Positions 8,586 to 17,488 of a stretch of 49,665 nucleotides of DNA are shown here, in pieces. The DNA lies in contig CAISTS010000043.1 in the NCBI GenBank assembly GCA_903888485.1, forward strand, positions 1 through 49,665, read 5' to 3'. The position numbers and the translations under genes were made by a program. How positions within the stretch are numbered: the first letter of the stretch is position 1; each line of letters starts with the position of its first letter. Under the pieces are notes generated by a model. It searched no databases, was not told the DNA's origin, and was given only the letters and a program-made list of their open reading frames with translations. This DNA is from an uncultured bacterium (lineage in GTDB: Bacteria; Pseudomonadota; Alphaproteobacteria; Rhodospirillales; Rhodospirillaceae).

Positions 8586-9851
8586 ATGCCCCTACGCCTT
8601 CGCACTTTCGCAATTTTCGCGGCGCTGGCCTTGGCTTCATGGCCGCAACAAGGCATGGCGCTCACTCTTGAAGATGCCGTTTCCCAAGCGTTACGGCACA
8701 ATAGCGACTTTAGAGTCGCCACAGCTCGCCGGGACATAGCGGATGCCCAACTACGCCAGGCGCGCGCGGCTCAGTATCCGTCTGTTGTGGCAAGTGGCGA
8801 GATTGGGACAGGGCGCACAGATCTCGGCGGCTTTTTTGGATTTGGTGAACAGACCGTTACGCCGAGAGCGGCCCAGATCACCATAGAGCAGCCGCTTTTT
8901 GCTCTGGGTGTCTTTGCCGGGGTCGACCGTGCCAAGGCTGGCCAATCCATTGCCAACAAGAGTGTGGTGTCGGCGCGGCTCGGTCTAGCGGCGAGCGTTG
9001 CGGAGGCTTATGTCGCCGTCCAGGCTGCTCAGGAGCGCCGTTCTCTCTTCGGCGTCGCTTTGGAGAAAATGCAATTGGTTGATCGCGAAGCTACGCTGTT
9101 GTTTGAAAAGGGTAGCATATCACGCACGGAAGTTGCCCGTACTAAAGCGCGCATCGCCGAAGTGCGTGCCCAGGCCGCACGCGCGGAGAGCGACGTTGTT
9201 CAGGCCCAAACCCATTTCACCACCGTCGTTGGAATTCCACCGGAAGACCTTTCTCCCATTCAAAACGTCCCACCTCTGCCGGGCACGATTGATGAGGCGG
9301 GCGCCATTGCTGCCGCGAATAGCCCGGCGCTTGGAATCGCGAAGTCAAAGCTTGATGCTGCCGATGCGGCGCTGCGGGCGGCACAGGCGGAACGCTGGCC
9401 GACTGTCTCTGCAATCGCCGAGGCAGGTGCTGTCCGCGATCAGTTTTTCCCGGGTTACCGTACGAATGACTTGCGTGTAGGCGTTCGAGGGCGGGTGAAT
9501 ATTTTTAGCGGAGGCCTTGTCGGCGGCAAGATTGCTGAAGCCGAAGCCGCGCGCCGGGCGGCGATGGCGGAACTTGATGGCGCCAAAGCGATGGTGAACG
9601 AAAATGTCGCGACGGGTTGGCAGGTGGTGATTTCAGCGGCCACCATGCGCGAAGCTACCGCGGAAGCCGCGAAGTCAGCGGATATGGCCTATGCCGACGC
9701 ACGTGCCGAGCACCAGCTCGGAGCCAGGTCGACCGCCGAAGTCCTGGATGCGCAACGCGACAGCATCGGCGCAAGCCTTAACCGGATCGTGGCTGCCGGC
9801 GATGCCGTTGTCAGCGTCTATCGGTTGCGCGCCGCGTTGGGAATGGAGTGA
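8586..9851 (+). CDS. TolC-family outer-membrane efflux channel
   Basis: A 421-residue outer membrane efflux protein with an N-terminal signal peptide ending near GMALT. It begins the mature chain with LTLEDAVSQALRHNSDF, the usual TolC-family opening, and has two long Ala/Glu/Arg-rich helical repeats plus beta segments (ITIEQPLF, RGRVNIFSGG). It starts on the base after the DUF2892 stop codon. The RND permease and adaptor are in the divergent operon under the same regulatory region, so this is probably the third part of that pump, split across the divergent promoter. Its length is usual for the family. Confidence 0.92.
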   Translation: MPLRLRTFAIFAALALASWPQQGMALTLEDAVSQALRHNSDFRVATARRDIADAQLRQARAAQYPSVVASGEIGTGRTDLGGFFGFGEQTVTPRAAQITIEQPLFALGVFAGVDRAKAGQSIANKSVVSARLGLAASVAEAYVAVQAAQERRSLFGVALEKMQLVDREATLLFEKGSISRTEVARTKARIAEVRAQAARAESDVVQAQTHFTTVVGIPPEDLSPIQNVPPLPGTIDEAGAIAAANSPALGIAKSKLDAADAALRAAQAERWPTVSAIAEAGAVRDQFFPGYRTNDLRVGVRGRVNIFSGGLVGGKIAEAEAARRAAMAELDGAKAMVNENVATGWQVVISAATMREATAEAAKSADMAYADARAEHQLGARSTAEVLDAQRDSIGASLNRIVAAGDAVVSVYRLRAALGME

Positions 9852-10145
9852 GCGGCTATCCCAAGGCGCCAAGTCAGTTTGGTGATAGTTTAGTGAAAAC
9901 GGTTGGCCGCAGTCGAACTTTGCTCGAAGACAAAGTTCATGGCTCTAAGCGTCTAACGCTTGGCGGACTTTTTGACTCCAGCGGCGCCATCCCCTTCTTT
10001 TGCCAGGATCTTGGAGCGGTACGCGCGACGGGTTGTCCGCCCAATGGGCAGTATGTGATCGGCGTTATGCAGGGCATTGCTCGGCATTCTCGGACGGCGG
10101 TCCGCATCGGTTCCTAAAGCCCGATGTAGGAATACATACTTTTAA
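9852..10145. other. Gap between the sulfur island and the T4SS cluster, no convincing gene
   Basis: About 294 bases without a supported gene. An open frame of 89 codons (9848-10117) crosses it, but it has no recognisable ribosome-binding site or family and was not called. The junction may mark where two independently acquired blocks were joined, because gene content changes completely here. No repeat, oriT-like nick region or recombinase gene was recognised. Confidence 0.4.
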
Positions 10146-10163
10146 CTGTCACCAAACTTTCAC
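10146..10163 (+). promoter_or_regulatory. PhoB-box-like direct repeat upstream of virB2
   Basis: CTGTCAC at 10146 and CTTTCAC at 10157 form two 7-mers exactly 11 bp apart, the layout of a PhoB (PHO) box whose consensus is CTGTCAT-N4-CTGTCAT. A TAACCT element about 10 bases downstream could serve as a weak -10. The site is about 110 bases before the virB2 start. Two similar but longer arrays occur at 17489-17565 and 22494-22522, which raises confidence. PhoB control is inferred. Confidence 0.6.
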
Positions 10164-10273
10164 GGAAAGTGGGTAACCTTACGTCTGCAAGGCACCTTGA
10201 TTGGGCCTGATGCATGGCCGGCGGCTTTTGTCGTTGGTTGGGGATCTGCTCTTCGCTGTCATGGGAATTCCGC

Positions 10274-10582
10274 ATGCTTAGACGTTTTTATTTGCCACTG
10301 TTTTTCGTGACCTTCACTACTTCAGTGAGAGCCCAGACTGTCGTCGCCGACCCTCAAGGATCCTCGCCTTTGTTGGCGGCGCTGCAGTGGGTGCAGGGCA
10401 CACTCCTCGGCAATCTCGCTACGACCGCGGCGGTCATCGCTGTTGCGGTTGTGGGCTACATGATGCTGGTCGGCCGGCTGGAGTGGCGGCGCGGGCTAAT
10501 GGTGGTGCTCGGGGCCTTCGTCATCTTTGGCGCGGTTTCGATCGTCGCGGGTATCCGCATGCTGGCTCAAGGAATTCGCTAA
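10274..10582 (+). CDS. virB2: VirB2-like T4SS pilin
   Basis: A 102-residue TrbC/VirB2-type protein. It has a signal-like N-terminus (MLRRFYLPLFFV... ending near VRAQ), then two hydrophobic segments joined by a short polar turn (GRLEWRRG), as in conjugative pilins. The start at 10274 is preferred because it begins the signal sequence; the frame is open from 10214. It is the first gene of the virB series and follows a PhoB-box-like repeat. Pilin subunits build the T4SS surface pilus. Sequence is weakly conserved in this family, so the call rests on length, topology and position before virB3. Confidence 0.85.
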   Translation: MLRRFYLPLFFVTFTTSVRAQTVVADPQGSSPLLAALQWVQGTLLGNLATTAAVIAVAVVGYMMLVGRLEWRRGLMVVLGAFVIFGAVSIVAGIRMLAQGIR

Positions 10583-10585
10583 ATC

Positions 10586-10870
10586 ATGAGTCGACTAGCA
10601 GCCGACCCGGTCTTCGCTGCGCTTACGCGTCCGCAAATGATAGGCGGCGTGACCTACGCTTTTGCGGTGTTCAACCTCATTGTCACGGTTGAAGCGTTCC
10701 TGATCACCCGGTCTTTCTGGGCGCTGCTGATCGCCGCGATCTTGCATGCCGTAGGTTATGTCGGTTGCCTGCGCGAACCACGGTTCTTTGACCTTTGGAT
10801 CACTAAGTTGCGTACCTGTCCGCGAGTCCGCAATTTCAGTTTTTGGCACAGTAATTCATACCGGCCATGA
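10586..10870 (+). CDS. virB3: VirB3-like T4SS inner-membrane protein
   Basis: A 94-residue protein with the VirB3 opening DPVFAALTRPQMIGGVTY and two adjacent hydrophobic segments, ending in the soluble tail REPRFFDLWITKLRTCP. VirB3 docks with the VirB4 ATPase and is sometimes fused to it; here the genes are separate but overlap by 4 bases (ATGA). It starts three bases after the virB2 stop. The family match is good over the first 80 residues. Confidence 0.93.
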   Translation: MSRLAADPVFAALTRPQMIGGVTYAFAVFNLIVTVEAFLITRSFWALLIAAILHAVGYVGCLREPRFFDLWITKLRTCPRVRNFSFWHSNSYRP

Positions 10871-13248
10871 AGGGCAAAATTCACACCACCGGCGCAAGCC
10901 GGGTGCTTGCGCCCCGAGAGGTTACGGTGGGCAGCCGGTTACCCTACGTCGGTCACATCGACCAAGCCACCTTGCGGACGCGCGACGGGCTTCTGGTTCA
11001 GACGCTGCATCTCGCGGGATTTCCCTTCGAGACGGCGCCGGACGAAGAACTGAACTACCGCAAATCGATCCGCGAAACCGTGCTGCGGGGTGCGGCCAGT
11101 TCTCGCCTGGCAATCTACCATCACGTCGTGCGTCGCCGCGTGGACCCGGCATTCCCGCCGGCGCCGGAAGGACGCTTCTGTGGCCGGCTGGACGCCCGTT
11201 GGCGCGAGCAGCTCTCGGCGCGAAATCTTTATGTGAATGAGATATTTTTGTCTCTAGTTTTGCGTCCGCTTCAAGGCAGTGCGGGATTCATCGAAAAGCT
11301 GCTGAAGGGATCGCAACTGCGTCAGGCCGATCTCGGTCGTGACTTACGCCACCTCTACGCTATCCGAGACGCTTTCATCGCGGCTTTGGCACCTTACGGC
11401 GCACGGCCACTTACTCTTTATGACGGCCCAGGCGGCGCTCTGCGCTCCGAACCGGCTGAATTTTTGGGTTTGATCTTGAATGGCGCGCTGCAGCCGACAT
11501 TGGCGCCGACCGGCGACCTAAGCGAGGCCATCGCTTCCCGGAGACTTAGCTTCGGTCTGGACGCCATGGAGACCACGGGGGGTGCTCGTCCCAACTTTGG
11601 CGCCATGATCTCCCTTAAGGATTATCCGGCGCGCACTGCGCCCGGTCTCTTGGACGGCGTGTTGCGTCTGCCGATGGAGCTAGTGCTCACCGAGACCTTT
11701 GCGTTTGTCGATCGCCAGGCGGCTTTGGATCGCATGGGCCTGGCTCTTCGCCGGTTGCGCGCGGCTGACGACGACGCCTATTCGCTTCGCAATGAACTGG
11801 CTCAGGCACGGGACGACGTGGGTGCCGGTCGCCAAGCCTATGGCGAGCACCACCTCACGCTTCTGGCCCGCGCTGATACGCTGGAGCAACTCGACGCCAA
11901 TGTTGCTGACGTGCAAGGCACGCTCTCCGAAATAGGCGCCATCGCGGTGCGCGAGGACGTCAACCTCGAGCCGAGCTTCTGGGCCCAGTTTCCTGGCAAC
12001 ATGAAGTACATTGCCCGCACGGCCTTGATTTCCGCCGGCAACTTTGCCGGCTTGGCCAGCTTCCACAACCACCCCACGGGCCAGGCCGAAGGCAACCATT
12101 GGGGCCCGGCGATCGCGGTGCTCGAAACCACGTCGTTCGGCCCGTACAACTTCAATTTCCACAACGCCGACCTGGGCAACTTTACGATCATCGGTCCCTC
12201 GGGCTCGGGCAAAACGGTGCTGCTGACCTTTCTGCTGGCGCAGGCAGAGCGACTGAAGCCCCGGATTGCATATTTTGACAAGGATCGCGGTGCGGAGCCC
12301 TTCATTCGCGCGGCGGGCGGTCGCTACGACGTGTTGTCCCCTGGTGAGCCGACCGGGTTCAATCCACTCGCGTTGCCGGAAACGCCGCAGAACCGTGCCT
12401 TCCTTGCCGATTGGATTGGCCAATTGCTGACCGCGGAGGGTGGCGAGCTGGATGCGGAAGATCGGGCGATGATCGCCGACGCAGTCGATGCGAACTACGC
12501 TCAACCCGTCACCCATCGTCGGCTGCGCTACTTGCGCGAGCTATTCCGCGGAGCGCGAAGGCCTACGACCGGAGATTTGTCGGCACGGCTGTCGGCCTGG
12601 TGCGATGGCGGCGACCACGCGTGGCTGTTCGATAACGACGCTGACCATCTCGATGTCGATACCCGCATCCTGGGCTTCGATATGACTCGTCTCTTGGACA
12701 GCCCCATCGTGCGCACGCCGGCTATGATGTACCTCTTTCATCGGATTGAGCAGCGATTGGATGGAAACCCTGCGATCATCGTCGTGGATGAGGGCTGGAA
12801 GGCCTTGGACGACCCCGTGTTCGTTCGTCGCATCAAGGACTGGGAGAAGACCATCCGCAAGCGCAATGGATTGGTTGGCTTCTGCACGCAGAGCGCCTCG
12901 GACGCACTCGACAGCCGCATTGCCTCGGCAATCATCGAACAGGCCGCTACGCAAATATTCTTTCCCAATGCCCGCGCCAAGGCCCGCGACTACGTTGAGG
13001 GCTTCGGTCTTTCAGAACACGAGTTCGAAGTCGTCCGCAGCCTCCCCGACACTTCACGCTGTTTTCTTGTCAAACGCGGCGACCACAGCGTGGTTGCCAA
13101 GCTCGACCTGACCGGGATGACTGGCGAACTGTCGGTTCTCGCCGGCACTGAGCGGGCGGTGCGCCGCCTCGATGCGCTACGCGAGCAGGTGGGCAATTCG
13201 CCCGACGCTTGGCTTCCTCAGTTCATCGAAGGCCGGAGCGCCGCATGA
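10867..13248 (+). CDS. virB4: VirB4 T4SS ATPase
   Basis: A 793-residue VirB4/TrbE ATPase, the usual family length. The N-terminal CagE/VirB4 domain is followed by a RecA-like ATPase with Walker A GPSGSGKT near residues 443-450 and Walker B IIVVDEGW near residue 640. VirB4 powers pilus assembly and substrate transfer from the cytoplasmic face of the inner membrane. It overlaps virB3 by 4 bases and virB6 by 4 bases. It is intact, so the system is not obviously decayed. No VirB5 gene lies between virB4 and virB6, where it is often found. Confidence 0.96.
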   Translation: MKGKIHTTGASRVLAPREVTVGSRLPYVGHIDQATLRTRDGLLVQTLHLAGFPFETAPDEELNYRKSIRETVLRGAASSRLAIYHHVVRRRVDPAFPPAPEGRFCGRLDARWREQLSARNLYVNEIFLSLVLRPLQGSAGFIEKLLKGSQLRQADLGRDLRHLYAIRDAFIAALAPYGARPLTLYDGPGGALRSEPAEFLGLILNGALQPTLAPTGDLSEAIASRRLSFGLDAMETTGGARPNFGAMISLKDYPARTAPGLLDGVLRLPMELVLTETFAFVDRQAALDRMGLALRRLRAADDDAYSLRNELAQARDDVGAGRQAYGEHHLTLLARADTLEQLDANVADVQGTLSEIGAIAVREDVNLEPSFWAQFPGNMKYIARTALISAGNFAGLASFHNHPTGQAEGNHWGPAIAVLETTSFGPYNFNFHNADLGNFTIIGPSGSGKTVLLTFLLAQAERLKPRIAYFDKDRGAEPFIRAAGGRYDVLSPGEPTGFNPLALPETPQNRAFLADWIGQLLTAEGGELDAEDRAMIADAVDANYAQPVTHRRLRYLRELFRGARRPTTGDLSARLSAWCDGGDHAWLFDNDADHLDVDTRILGFDMTRLLDSPIVRTPAMMYLFHRIEQRLDGNPAIIVVDEGWKALDDPVFVRRIKDWEKTIRKRNGLVGFCTQSASDALDSRIASAIIEQAATQIFFPNARAKARDYVEGFGLSEHEFEVVRSLPDTSRCFLVKRGDHSVVAKLDLTGMTGELSVLAGTERAVRRLDALREQVGNSPDAWLPQFIEGRSAA

Positions 13249-14402
13249 ACGGAGTCTGCCGCGCCATGGTCGACGACGGCGTCATCCGCAGCGTTCTGGC
13301 TGCGGTGGACTGCCAGACGCGCAACTACGCTCAACTCGGGTATACGGCGCTAACCGCCGGCTCAGGCCTGTTCCAGACCGCGTTGACAGTCCTGTTGACG
13401 ATCTATGTCGCCGTGATCGGTTACCGGATGCTGTTTGCACAAGGCAATATCCGTCTCTCGGACACGCCCATCATTGCGCTGAAGATCGGTGTCATTCTGG
13501 CCCTGGTGACCAGCTGGTCTACCTTCCAGACGGTTGTCTTTGATCTCGCCAATCGGGCGCCGAAAGAGATCGCCGCCGTCGTGGCGGCGCCCCTTCAGGA
13601 ACGACGCGCGTCCTTGGCTTCTGCGCCGGTGGACGGACTGCAGTTCGCCTATGATGAGATGGGGCTTACTGCCGAAGCCCTCGGCAAAAAGGCCGGCCCG
13701 AACGCACGCACCTACGCCAACGCTGAGGCTTCCGCTGCCCAGACAGTTACGACTGCAACGGTTGCTCTCTTTGTGATGAGCGCCGGTGTGATCTCGGCCG
13801 CGACGCTTGCCATCGGCGTACTCACCGCAACGGGGCCCGTATTTATCGCTCTCTTTCTGATTCCCGCTGCGCGCGGTTTTTTCGTCGGGTGGCTACGTGC
13901 ACTCATGGCCGCAGCCCTCACGCCGATGGTGGGCTGGCTCCTGATTGTGTTGATGCTGGCGGTGATTCATCCCTGGCTCGATGCACTCGCACAACAACGG
14001 CCCGATAATGTCGATCCACAGACGGCCATGAGCCTCGCCGCACTGGTCTTTGTCTTCGCCTTTGGCCAGTTGGCGCTCGTCATCGCTGCCTGCGTGATGG
14101 CTTTCGGGTTCCGCCTGTCGCAGCCGGTCCAAATTCCAGGAAGAGCGCGCGTCACGGCTCCGAATTCCGGCACTGCCGGATCCGAGCCCGCTGCCACGCC
14201 CACGCGAGCCGAACGCATGGCTTTCGACCTGCAACGGTCCAGTGCCCAATCGGCCAGCCGTGCCTTAGTCGCCGCCAGCACAGTAGCGCCGACGGTCCGC
14301 GTCGCCGCGGCTGTTTCCTCGGCTGCAGCTCCGCCTCGTCTCGGAGATACCCATCGCTCTGCAATCTTCACTCCGCGTCGCGCGGGAGCCATCGCCCGAT
14401 GA
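13245..14402 (+). CDS. virB6: VirB6-like T4SS polytopic membrane protein
   Basis: A 385-residue TrbL/VirB6-type protein with a periplasmic-looking N-terminus and about five to six hydrophobic segments between residues 50 and 310. The C-terminal 80 residues are rich in Ala, Ser, Thr and Arg and probably cytoplasmic. The start at 13245 is set by an ATGA overlap with virB4; the frame is open a little further upstream. VirB6 forms part of the inner-membrane channel. Its stop overlaps the virB9 start by 4 bases, leaving no room for virB8, which is often found at this position. Confidence 0.9.
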   Translation: MNGVCRAMVDDGVIRSVLAAVDCQTRNYAQLGYTALTAGSGLFQTALTVLLTIYVAVIGYRMLFAQGNIRLSDTPIIALKIGVILALVTSWSTFQTVVFDLANRAPKEIAAVVAAPLQERRASLASAPVDGLQFAYDEMGLTAEALGKKAGPNARTYANAEASAAQTVTTATVALFVMSAGVISAATLAIGVLTATGPVFIALFLIPAARGFFVGWLRALMAAALTPMVGWLLIVLMLAVIHPWLDALAQQRPDNVDPQTAMSLAALVFVFAFGQLALVIAACVMAFGFRLSQPVQIPGRARVTAPNSGTAGSEPAATPTRAERMAFDLQRSSAQSASRALVAASTVAPTVRVAAAVSSAAAPPRLGDTHRSAIFTPRRAGAIAR

Positions 14403-15178
14403 AATGCTCACCTATCACAGCCGTCATTGCTCTTGCCCTCGGCCTTGCCGCTGGTCCCGCTTTTGCCGTGGCGCCCCGCCCCGGGCCCGGCGATTCACGC
14501 ATCTACGTCGTGGATTACGATCCGGACCAAGTGGTCGAGTTGCGCGCCACATTGGGCTACCAGCTTTCGATCGAGTTTGATCCGACCGAAAAAATCGAGA
14601 GTGTGGCGATTGGCGATTCCCTCTCCTGGCAGGTCACGCCCAATCGGCGCGCCAATCTGATGTTCCTGAAACCCATGGCTGACAGTCCCGACACCAACAT
14701 GACGGTGGTGACGACACTCAGAACTTACTTCTTTCAGCTCTCGGCGCGGCCACGCGTGGCGAACCGCGCTCCGCCCATGATCGTACGCTTCATATATCCG
14801 GCGCCGGCCTATGCGGAAGTTGTGCCGCCGCCAGCGCCGCCGCCGCCGGCCCCGCCTGAAGAGCGCAATACGGCCTATAGCTATACAGGCTCCCTTCTCA
14901 CTCTGCCGGTGCGCGTCTTCGATGACGGCGAGCAGACATATTTCGTCTTCAAGGCCAAGGAAGACCGACCGGCGATCTACGCGGTCGATCCGGACGGCCA
15001 AGAGGCGGTCATCAATGCGCGCGAAAAGGAAGGGCTGGTGGTCATCGACCGCATCGCCAGATCCTTTGTTCTCCGCCGTGGCAGCGAAGTGACCACAATC
15101 TACAATGAAGGATTTCCGGGCACCGAGCCCAGCATGCTCAAGGAGCGCCCCAAGAAATCCTGGTGGAGCCGTCAATGA
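14399..15178 (+). CDS. virB9: VirB9-like T4SS outer-membrane core protein
   Basis: A 259-residue VirB9/TrbG/CagX-type protein with a cleavable signal peptide ending near AFAVAP. The N-terminal domain (SRIYVVDYDPDQVVELRA) is followed by a proline-rich linker near residues 141-153 and the C-terminal domain containing YSYTGSLLTLPVRVFDDGEQ. VirB9 forms the outer-membrane ring with VirB7 and VirB10. No small lipoprotein resembling VirB7 was seen near it. It overlaps virB6 and virB10 by 4 bases each. Confidence 0.94.
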   Translation: MKCSPITAVIALALGLAAGPAFAVAPRPGPGDSRIYVVDYDPDQVVELRATLGYQLSIEFDPTEKIESVAIGDSLSWQVTPNRRANLMFLKPMADSPDTNMTVVTTLRTYFFQLSARPRVANRAPPMIVRFIYPAPAYAEVVPPPAPPPPAPPEERNTAYSYTGSLLTLPVRVFDDGEQTYFVFKAKEDRPAIYAVDPDGQEAVINAREKEGLVVIDRIARSFVLRRGSEVTTIYNEGFPGTEPSMLKERPKKSWWSRQ

Positions 15179-16248
15179 CCCAAAAAGAACCGTCCGAACT
15201 GAGCCCAGTGTTCGCGCGTGCGCAGAAAGTGCTTCCGCGCGTGGAGCAGGGCGGCAACCCTTGGATTATGCCTGTTGGCGTCGTTGGCGCAGTTTTCATC
15301 GGGGTGACTGTTTTCTCCAGCCTCTCCAAAGGCCGCGAAGAGAGAATCGAGACACCCGTAGCGGCGATCCCCGTCGAAGCGGCAGTGGCGGAAGTCGCTG
15401 CCCCGCCACCGCCACCGCCGGTAGTTGCCCCGCCGATGCCTGTGGCGCCCCCGCAAGTGAACCGACAGCCCGATTCGAATGAAGCCAATTTGCGGGCGCC
15501 GGCGGTTGTATACGATGTTGGCGGTTCGACGCCGCAGCCTGTCCAAGCCGCACAGGCCGGCGCCGCTCCGCCAGGCGCACCCGGCGCAGCCGTGCCAGTA
15601 GGCCCTGAGGACACTCTCTCCGCCGATGAACGTTTTGCCGCACGGGTCACTGGCGCGGCAGCGGATTCTACGCAAGCCTACCGCATCAAAAGCGTTACTC
15701 ACGTAGTGCCGCAAGGAACGGTGATTCCGGCGGTTCTTGAAACTGCCTTGGATTCAGACCTTCCAGGCTCTGTTCGGGGTGTGGTCAGTCGCGATGTGAA
15801 GAGCTTCGACGGTAGTCGAGTCCTTGTTCCGCGTGGCTCGACGTTGATTGGCCAGTACAAAAGCGCCGTCGCCGAAGGACAGTCACGTGCTTTCGTCATT
15901 TGGTCGCGCGTCGTGACGCCGACGGGTGTCGCGGTCGATATCGGCTCGCCAGCCACCGACCGTTTGGGTCGTGGAGGCCTGGATGGCGATGTCGACACGC
16001 ACTTCTTCCGCCGATTCGGGGCTGCGATCATGCTGTCGGTATTTGATGCCGGAGTTTCAGTTGCGGCTAGCCGAAACAACAGCAGCACCACAAACCTCAT
16101 TATCGCGTCGCCCAGTCAGGCCAATCGCATCGCCGAAATCGCACTACAGCGTCAGATCGCGATCCCGGTTACCATCCGCGTGCCCGCGGGCGCGCCGGTC
16201 CAGGTTTTCGTGGCGCGCGATCTCGATTTCTCCAACGTCGTGCAATGA
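15175..16248 (+). CDS. virB10: VirB10-like T4SS core scaffold
   Basis: A 357-residue VirB10/TrbI protein. It has a short cytoplasmic N-terminus, one membrane helix (PWIMPVGVVGAVFIGVTVF), a proline-rich periplasmic stretch (APPPPPPVVAPPMPVAPP), and the conserved C-terminal beta-barrel domain with VPQGTVIPAVLETALDSDLP and VLVPRGSTLIGQY. It spans both membranes and gates the outer pore. The start at 15175 forms an ATGA overlap with virB9; an in-frame ATG four codons earlier is less likely. Confidence 0.95.
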   Translation: MTQKEPSELSPVFARAQKVLPRVEQGGNPWIMPVGVVGAVFIGVTVFSSLSKGREERIETPVAAIPVEAAVAEVAAPPPPPPVVAPPMPVAPPQVNRQPDSNEANLRAPAVVYDVGGSTPQPVQAAQAGAAPPGAPGAAVPVGPEDTLSADERFAARVTGAAADSTQAYRIKSVTHVVPQGTVIPAVLETALDSDLPGSVRGVVSRDVKSFDGSRVLVPRGSTLIGQYKSAVAEGQSRAFVIWSRVVTPTGVAVDIGSPATDRLGRGGLDGDVDTHFFRRFGAAIMLSVFDAGVSVAASRNNSSTTNLIIASPSQANRIAEIALQRQIAIPVTIRVPAGAPVQVFVARDLDFSNVVQ

Positions 16249-16258
16249 CCGCACTCGA

Positions 16259-17278
16259 ATGACCGCCAACGTCTACCTCAATGCCTATCTCGCGCCCCTC
16301 GCACCTTGGCTCATGCGCCCGGATGTGACCGACGTGCTGGTCAACTGCCCGGGCGAAGTGTGGATTGAAACGGCCAATGGCGGCATGAGCCGCGAGCCGG
16401 CCGAGGCTCTCACGGAACAGGCATTGCAGCGTCTTGCTCGTCAGATCGCAGCGGCCAGCCATCAAGGTGTCAATCGCGAACAACCGCTGCTATCGGCGAC
16501 CCTGCCTGACGGTGCGCGTGTTCAAATCGTTGCGCCGCCCGCGACCCGCAAGGGGTTAGCCATGGCGGTTCGCAAGCATTCGCTTTCCGATCTGACGATA
16601 GATGATCTGGGGCGCGACGGACTGTTCGATGCGGCGCACAGGACTGATCGCAGCCGGCAAGCCGCAGCGGATGCCGAACTCGGTGCTCTCCTGGACACTG
16701 GCGACGTCGTCGGCTTCCTTCGGGCTGCCGTAAGGCGGCGCAAAACGATTGTGATTTCCGGCGGCACTGGGAGCGGCAAAACAACCCTCCTGAATGCTCT
16801 GGTCAAAGAGATCGATCATGCCGAACGCCTGGTGGTGATCGAGGATGCGCCCGAGGTGCGGTTGGATCACCCCAACAGCGTGGGGCTGGTCGCCGTCCGC
16901 GGTGAGTTGGGCGAAGCCCGGGTCGATGCCGACAGTTTGCTGGCCGCAGCGCTTCGCCTACGGCCCAATCGGATTCTTCTGGGTGAGTTGCGCGGCAAGG
17001 AAGCCTTTGCCTTTCTGCGCGCGGTAAACAGCGGACATCCGGGCTCGCTGACGACCGTTCACGCCGACAGTCCGGCGGGCGCCTTGGACCAAATCTCTTT
17101 GCTCGCGCTCACGTCAGGTATCGACCTCGGATGGGAAAAGGTGAAGGCCTACGCCACCCGCGTCATTGATATCGTCGTACAGATAGACAGATCAGGCGGA
17201 GCGCGGCGGGTATCCGAGGTTTTCTATCGGCTGGCCGACGACAGCGTTCGGTTCTCTCAGGCCCCAGGCGCAAGCTAA
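16259..17278 (+). CDS. virB11: VirB11-type T4SS hexameric ATPase
   Basis: A 339-residue VirB11/PilT-family ATPase. The N-terminal domain precedes a RecA-like domain with Walker A GGTGSGKT at residues 168-175, an acidic box (VIEDAPEVRL), Walker B (ILLGELRGKEAF) and a histidine box (GSLTTVHADSP). It assembles as a cytoplasmic hexamer beneath the channel. The ATG at 16259 is chosen because it starts the family domain ten bases after the virB10 stop; the frame is open for another 111 codons but that overlaps virB10. It is the last gene of the series; no virD4 or relaxase follows. Confidence 0.94.
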   Translation: MTANVYLNAYLAPLAPWLMRPDVTDVLVNCPGEVWIETANGGMSREPAEALTEQALQRLARQIAAASHQGVNREQPLLSATLPDGARVQIVAPPATRKGLAMAVRKHSLSDLTIDDLGRDGLFDAAHRTDRSRQAAADAELGALLDTGDVVGFLRAAVRRRKTIVISGGTGSGKTTLLNALVKEIDHAERLVVIEDAPEVRLDHPNSVGLVAVRGELGEARVDADSLLAAALRLRPNRILLGELRGKEAFAFLRAVNSGHPGSLTTVHADSPAGALDQISLLALTSGIDLGWEKVKAYATRVIDIVVQIDRSGGARRVSEVFYRLADDSVRFSQAPGAS

Positions 17279-17460
17279 GAGAGCCTCTGGCAGACGGCCA
17301 TATCCGGCAGCGGGTTGCTGTAGAGCTGCAGCACGGGCTCCAAAACGCCTTCTGCTTCGTCGGTGCGTCCTCTCCCTCCCAGCACATACACCGGCTTTAA
17401 AGAGTCGCAACGGATCGATTGGGTTAGCGGCGCATCCCTGCTGAAGGGGCGGTGCCACAT
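17275..17460 (-). pseudogene. Truncated TPR-protein remnant
   Basis: A short minus-strand frame whose second half resembles the intact TPR protein encoded at 22035-22400. LGGRGRTDEAEGVLEPVLQL in the remnant matches LQKSGRAQEAAGIYEQVLQL in the intact gene, and both follow with a NP pair. The N-terminal signal sequence and first repeat are missing, and the remnant stops early, overlapping the virB11 stop codon. It was probably a second copy, divergent from the lipoprotein gene and sharing its control region, later cut by the joining of the virB block. The similarity was judged by eye. Confidence 0.55.
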
Positions 17461-17488
17461 CTTTCCAATTCATATCAACGCAATTGAG

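Noticed and set aside
9848..10117. An 89-codon open frame between the TolC-type gene and virB2
   Set aside because: It lacks a ribosome-binding site and any recognisable family, and overlaps the end of the TolC-type gene.
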